Assembly (NCBI GenBank): GCA_002350705.1
Contig: DEFH01000062.1
Span: 1 to 16,428 of the forward strand
Direction: 5' to 3'
Origin: Ruminococcaceae bacterium UBA2857
GTDB taxonomy: Bacteria; Bacillota; Clostridia; Oscillospirales; Acutalibacteraceae
DNA length: 16,428 nt
In this document: positions 15,301-16,428 of the stretch, one piece after another
Numbering within the stretch: the first letter of the stretch is position 1
How the letters are laid out: each line of letters starts with the position of its first letter
The notes under the pieces: model-generated
The model's database searches: none
What the model was told of the DNA's origin: nothing
The model's input: the letters and a program-made list of their open reading frames with translations, nothing else
Made by a program: the position numbers and the translations under genes

Positions 15301-16373
15301 AAAATACGCTGACGCTCATTGAAAGCGGCAAAATCAACTATGTTATTTCCACGTCATCAAAGGGCAGAATTCCGACTCGTGACAGCGTGAAGATCAGACG
15401 TAAGACTGTTGAAAGAAATATCCCCTGTCTGACCTCTATCGACACAGCTAACGCTTTGGCAGATTCCCTCAAGAGTAAATACTCCGAATACAGCACGGAG
15501 CTTGTCAACATCAATGACATGAGAACCGAAAAAATGAAACTCAAGTTTACAAAAATGCAGGGCTGCGGCAATGACTATATCTATTTCAACTGTTTCGACC
15601 AGAAGATCAATAATCCGGAGGGATTGAGTGTCAGATTTGCCGACAGAAGATATGGTATCGGCGGTGACGGAGTGATCCTGATTTGTCCGTCGGACGTGGC
15701 AGACGCTAAAATGAAAATGTACAACCTTGACGGCAGTGAAGGTAAAATGTGCGGCAACGGTATCCGCTGCGTTGGCAAGTATCTCTTTGACCACAATATG
15801 GTACAGGGCGATACCATTACAGTTGAAACTCTCAGCGGCATTAAAACACTCAAAGCATACAGACATGACGGTGTTGTGGATGTACTGCGTGTGGATATGG
15901 GAAAAGCGGTTCTGGCAGCATCGGAAATTCCTGTTGCCATCAATAAACCGAAAGTCATCAATGAACCTGTCACTATCGGCGGTGTGGAATATAATATCAC
16001 CTGCGTATCCATGGGCAATCCGCACAGTGTTGTGTTCTGCAACAACGTACAGAAGATTGATCTGGAAAAAATAGGACCTCTCTTTGAAAACAGCGAGCTG
16101 TTCCCCGAAAGAGTCAATGCAGAGTTTGTCAAAGTCATTGATGATCATACCATTGAAATGCGTGTATGGGAGCGTGGCAGCGGTGAAACATGGGCTTGCG
16201 GTACAGGTGCGTGTGCCGTTGCGGTGGCAGCCGTTGAAAACGGTCTTTGCAAGAAGAATGAACCTATCACCGTCAAGCTCAAGGGCGGCAATCTGATTAT
16301 CGAATATACAGATGATACAGTGTATCTGACAGGCTATGCGGAAACAGTATTTGAAGGAGAAATCGAGTTATGA
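12330..16373 (+). CDS. carB-dapF: Fused carbamoyl-phosphate synthase large subunit and diaminopimelate epimerase (CarB-DapF)
   Basis: One open frame of 1,347 residues. Residues 1-1068 are a full-length CarB. The first carboxyphosphate half begins with VLVIGSGPIVIGQAAEFDYA and contains ATP-grasp features such as RPAFTLGGTGGG and EVNPRVSRSSALASKATG. An oligomerisation region follows, then the second half from IIVFGSGPIRIGQGIEFDYAS (about 551), with RPSYVLGGQ and EVNPRSSRTIP. An MGS-type allosteric domain spans about 934-1068. Residues 1069-1347 (279 residues) are a complete DapF, starting MKLKFTKMQGCGNDY, with catalytic cysteines Cys1141 (MCGNGIRC) and Cys1290 (WACGTGACA). CarB makes carbamoyl phosphate; DapF converts LL- to meso-diaminopimelate for peptidoglycan and lysine. 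No linker or stop lies between them. The start ATG has GGAGG 9 nt upstream and overlaps carA by 8 nt. A separate DapF from internal ATG 15534 or 15519 is possible, but neither has a good ribosome-binding site. Confidence 0.95.
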   Translation: MPKDKSIKRVLVIGSGPIVIGQAAEFDYAGTQACRALKEEGLEVILVNSNPATIMTDKAMADEVYIEPLTLQTVKRIIVKEKPDAILSTLGGQTGLTLSMQLAKEGFLKKHNVKLLGAKPETIDKAEDRQMFKDTMESIGQPVIPSTVVNDVQSAVEFANEIGYPVIIRPAFTLGGTGGGIVNNEVELREITSNGLALSPITQVLVEKCISGWKEIEFEVVRDKLGNAITVCSMENVDPVGVHTGDSIVVAPAVTLADKEYQMLRSAALDIVQALGVEGGCNCQFALEPESFQYAVIEVNPRVSRSSALASKATGYPIAKVAAKLAIGYTLNEIKNAVTGTTYACFEPAVDYIVVKFPKWPFDKFVYAKRTLGTQMKATGEVMSIAPTFEQAMMKAVRGAEISHDTLSSAKFEAMSENEIHDRLSVCDDERIFCVYEALKRGISVDEIHRITMIDEWFLYKFLNLVNCEKELSCSQLTEELYRKSKLYGFLDRTIEKLTGCKVQNPMVPVYKMVDTCAAEFKAETPYFYSTYDKDNEAEAFIKEQNSPRQTIIVFGSGPIRIGQGIEFDYASVHCVWALKKAGYDVVIVNNNPETVSTDFDTADRLYFEPLTNEDVMGIIATEKPYGVVVAFGGQTAIKLTKFLNAQGVNILGTSADSIDMAEDRERFDELLELHHVKRPEGFTVMTTPEALEVAEKIGYPVLLRPSYVLGGQNMIIAFNEADVKEYMAIILAQNIENPILIDKYLSGTELEVDAICDGEDILIPGIMQHVERAGIHSGDSIAVYPAWNISDEMTQNIITTSKNLAVSLKTQGLVNIQYLIYEGKLYVIEVNPRSSRTIPYISKVTGVPMVDLATRAMLGEKLKDMGYGTGLYKRSPYVAVKVPVFSFEKLINVDNQLGPEMKSTGEVLGIANTLEEALYKGLIAAGYKMTKQGGVFITVRNPDKGEIGDVAKKYDELGFTLYATKGTAQTLRNYGLDVIEVDKIHENSKENTLTLIESGKINYVISTSSKGRIPTRDSVKIRRKTVERNIPCLTSIDTANALADSLKSKYSEYSTELVNINDMRTEKMKLKFTKMQGCGNDYIYFNCFDQKINNPEGLSVRFADRRYGIGGDGVILICPSDVADAKMKMYNLDGSEGKMCGNGIRCVGKYLFDHNMVQGDTITVETLSGIKTLKAYRHDGVVDVLRVDMGKAVLAASEIPVAINKPKVINEPVTIGGVEYNITCVSMGNPHSVVFCNNVQKIDLEKIGPLFENSELFPERVNAEFVKVIDDHTIEMRVWERGSGETWACGTGACAVAVAAVENGLCKKNEPITVKLKGGNLIIEYTDDTVYLTGYAETVFEGEIEL
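15534..16373 (+). other. dapF: DapF (diaminopimelate epimerase) domain of the fusion
   Basis: This is the segment matching a stand-alone DapF, 279 residues from ATG 15534. Recognisable blocks are TKMQGCGNDYIYF, RRYGIGGDGVILI, NLDGSEGKMCGNGIRC with the first active-site Cys, VSMGNPHSVVF, and ERGSGETWACGTGACA with the second active-site Cys. Both catalytic cysteines are present, so epimerase activity is expected. The bases before 15534 (ACCGAAAAA) contain no convincing Shine-Dalgarno, which favours expression as part of the CarB polypeptide. Confidence 0.85.
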
Positions 16374-16428
16374 CAAGAAAGTATATTTTCGTGACAGGCG
16401 GTGTTGTATCGGGACTCGGCAAGGGTAT
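16370..16428 (+). CDS. pyrG: CTP synthase, N-terminal fragment cut by the window end
   Basis: The ATG at 16370 overlaps the CarB-DapF stop TGA as ATGA, and AGGAG (16355-16359) precedes it by 10 nt. The 19 complete codons read MTRKYIFVTGGVVSGLGKG, the characteristic CTP synthase N-terminus with its P-loop-like GGVVSGLGKG. PyrG aminates UTP to CTP using glutamine, so it belongs functionally with CarAB. The rest of the gene lies beyond the window; the overlap implies translational coupling. Confidence 0.93.
   Translation, partial: MTRKYIFVTGGVVSGLGKG

Noticed and set aside
15500..15545. Sequencing-error explanation for the CarB-DapF fusion
   Set aside because: Both parts are in the same frame with intact family sequence up to and after the junction. 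No indel need be invoked; only the absence of a stop codon is notable.

Overview
The window looks like a chromosomal segment of a low-to-mid GC Gram-positive anaerobe of the Clostridia, most likely Oscillospiraceae/Ruminococcus-like. This rests on the BspA-type leucine-rich-repeat protein with tandem C-terminal Ig-like repeats, the clostridial style of the GlnA and ANTAR proteins, several TTG starts with purine-rich Shine-Dalgarno sequences, and near-consensus sigma-A promoters. The genus is an inference from sequence style only; no rRNA is present.

Layout. (1) 70-5004, plus strand: a 1,644-residue secreted protein with signal peptide, BspA/LRR_5 repeats, one Big_2-like domain and six tandem repeats of 92-95 residues. 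(2) 5005-5151: a convergent intergenic gap with a bidirectional terminator and a cluster of three small hairpins resembling a dispersed repeat. (3) 5152-7974, minus strand: a fused ABC ATPase/FtsX-type permease with its own near-consensus promoter. (4) 8082-8276, minus strand: a tRNA-Val(CAC) transcription unit with promoter, tRNA and terminator. (5) 8351-9157, plus strand: a DUF368 membrane protein, the family that includes undecaprenyl-phosphate translocase PopT, ending at a terminator. (6) 9302 to the window end, plus strand: a compact gene cluster encoding a glutamine-synthetase-family protein, an ANTAR RNA-binding regulator, CarA, a single polypeptide joining CarB to DapF, and the first codons of PyrG.

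The last block is the most interesting. CarAB and CTP synthase are both glutamine amidotransferase systems of pyrimidine synthesis (CarAB also feeds arginine). They sit downstream of a GlnA-like protein and an ANTAR regulator, a pairing associated with nitrogen control in Clostridia. Two things stand out. CarB and diaminopimelate epimerase (DapF), both apparently full length, are read as one open frame with no stop between them. The GlnA homologue lacks several residues that define the ammonium site, a metal site and a phosphate-binding position of type I glutamine synthetases, so it may not be a glutamine synthetase. Gene spacing (59 nt, 31 nt, 8-nt overlap, 4-nt ATGA overlap) suggests one operon, with translational coupling from carA to pyrG.

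No CRISPR array, insertion sequence, prophage gene or attachment site was seen. No stretch over 300 bases lacks a gene.
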